The notes beneath the pieces are model-generated. The model ran no database searches, had not been told where the DNA came from, and saw nothing but the letters and a program-made list of their open reading frames with translations. Positions 5,348 to 5,772 of a stretch of 5,772 bases of DNA are shown piece after piece. Each line of letters begins with the position of its first letter. Positions within the stretch are counted from its first letter, which is position 1. Source of the stretch: an uncultured Dietzia sp. (GTDB taxonomy: Bacteria > Actinomycetota > Actinomycetes > Mycobacteriales > Mycobacteriaceae); contig CAMNYG010000109.1 of the NCBI GenBank assembly GCA_946570335.1, positions 1 through 5,772 of the forward strand, in the 5' to 3' direction. Position numbers and translations under genes: made by a program.

Positions 5348-5772
5348 GTGGCACAGGACGTGCTGACTGACCTCAACAAGGTCCGCAACATCGGCATCAT
5401 GGCGCACATCGACGCCGGTAAGACCACCACGACCGAGCGAATCCTGTTCTACACGGGTGTCAACCGCAAGGCCGGCGAGACGCACGATGGTGCCTCCACG
5501 ACCGACTGGATGGAGCAGGAGAAGGAGCGTGGCATCACGATCACCTCCGCTGCGGTGACATGCTTCTGGGACGACAACCAGATCAACATCATCGACACCC
5601 CCGGTCACGTCGACTTCACGGTCGAGGTCGAGCGCTCGCTGCGCGTCCTCGACGGCGCCGTCGCGGTCTTCGACGGCAAGGAGGGCGTCGAGCCTCAGTC
5701 GGAGCAGGTCTGGCGTCAGGCCGAGAAGTACGACGTCCCCCGCATCTGCTTCGTCAACAAGATGGACAAGCT
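5348..5772 (+). CDS. fusA: Elongation factor G, N-terminal part (cut by window edge)
   Basis: The first 141 complete codons of EF-G, the GTPase that drives tRNA-mRNA translocation and, with RRF, ribosome recycling. Only most of the G domain is in the window: G1 AHIDAGKT at residues 19-26, switch I/G2 RGITI at 61-65, G3 DTPGH at 83-87, and G4 NKMD at 137-140. The protein runs off the right edge. The start is GTG 5348, chosen because GGGGAG (5337-5342) lies 5 nt upstream and the N-terminus [19 protein letters not shown] aligns with actinobacterial EF-G. The wording around [24 protein letters not shown] resembles Corynebacterium-type EF-G as I remember it. It sits in the normal str-operon order after rpsL and rpsG; tuf would be expected downstream. 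Confidence 0.98.
   Translation, partial: MAQDVLTDLNKVRNIGIMAHIDAGKTTTTERILFYTGVNRKAGETHDGASTTDWMEQEKERGITITSAAVTCFWDDNQINIIDTPGHVDFTVEVERSLRVLDGAVAVFDGKEGVEPQSEQVWRQAEKYDVPRICFVNKMDK

Overview
The window is high-GC actinobacterial DNA, most likely from the order Mycobacteriales. The S12, S7 and EF-G sequences match that group in style; the EF-G N-terminus looks most like the Corynebacterium/Dietzia side of it. Genus assignment is an inference from remembered sequences, not a search. All genes read on the + strand.

Left part (1-4097): a compact catabolic block. It holds the last codons of an unidentified gene, an acyl-CoA dehydrogenase whose catalytic base is probably placed as in isovaleryl-CoA dehydrogenase, a crotonase-fold hydratase of LiuC-like type, a zinc alcohol dehydrogenase of the NDMA-dependent (mycofactocin-associated) family, and a TetR-type regulator. 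Spacing and strand suggest one or two transcripts. Together they could oxidise an alcohol to the acid level and then, after CoA activation elsewhere, dehydrogenate and hydrate a probably branched acyl-CoA. The substrate cannot be read from the sequence. A perfect 16-bp palindrome just before the alcohol dehydrogenase gene is the best candidate operator for the TetR protein.

Right part (4098-5772): the start of the str operon, rpsL (S12), rpsG (S7) and the first 141 codons of fusA (EF-G). A 214-nt gap before rpsL holds a promoter candidate and a leader with several inverted repeats and a 35-codon Arg-rich upstream ORF that ends just before the strongest hairpin. The 194-nt rpsG-fusA gap holds a strong GC-rich hairpin directly after rpsG, plus weak promoter-like elements. 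The layout 'acyl-CoA genes, TetR, rpsL, rpsG, fusA' resembles the rpoC-rpsL interval of Mycobacterium tuberculosis (fadE8, echA4, Rv0681, then rpsL), though the enzymes here are not all the same types.

I see no mobile element, CRISPR array, tRNA or rRNA. Most of the window is conventional. The least explained parts are the 2262-2277 palindrome and the structured rpsL leader.
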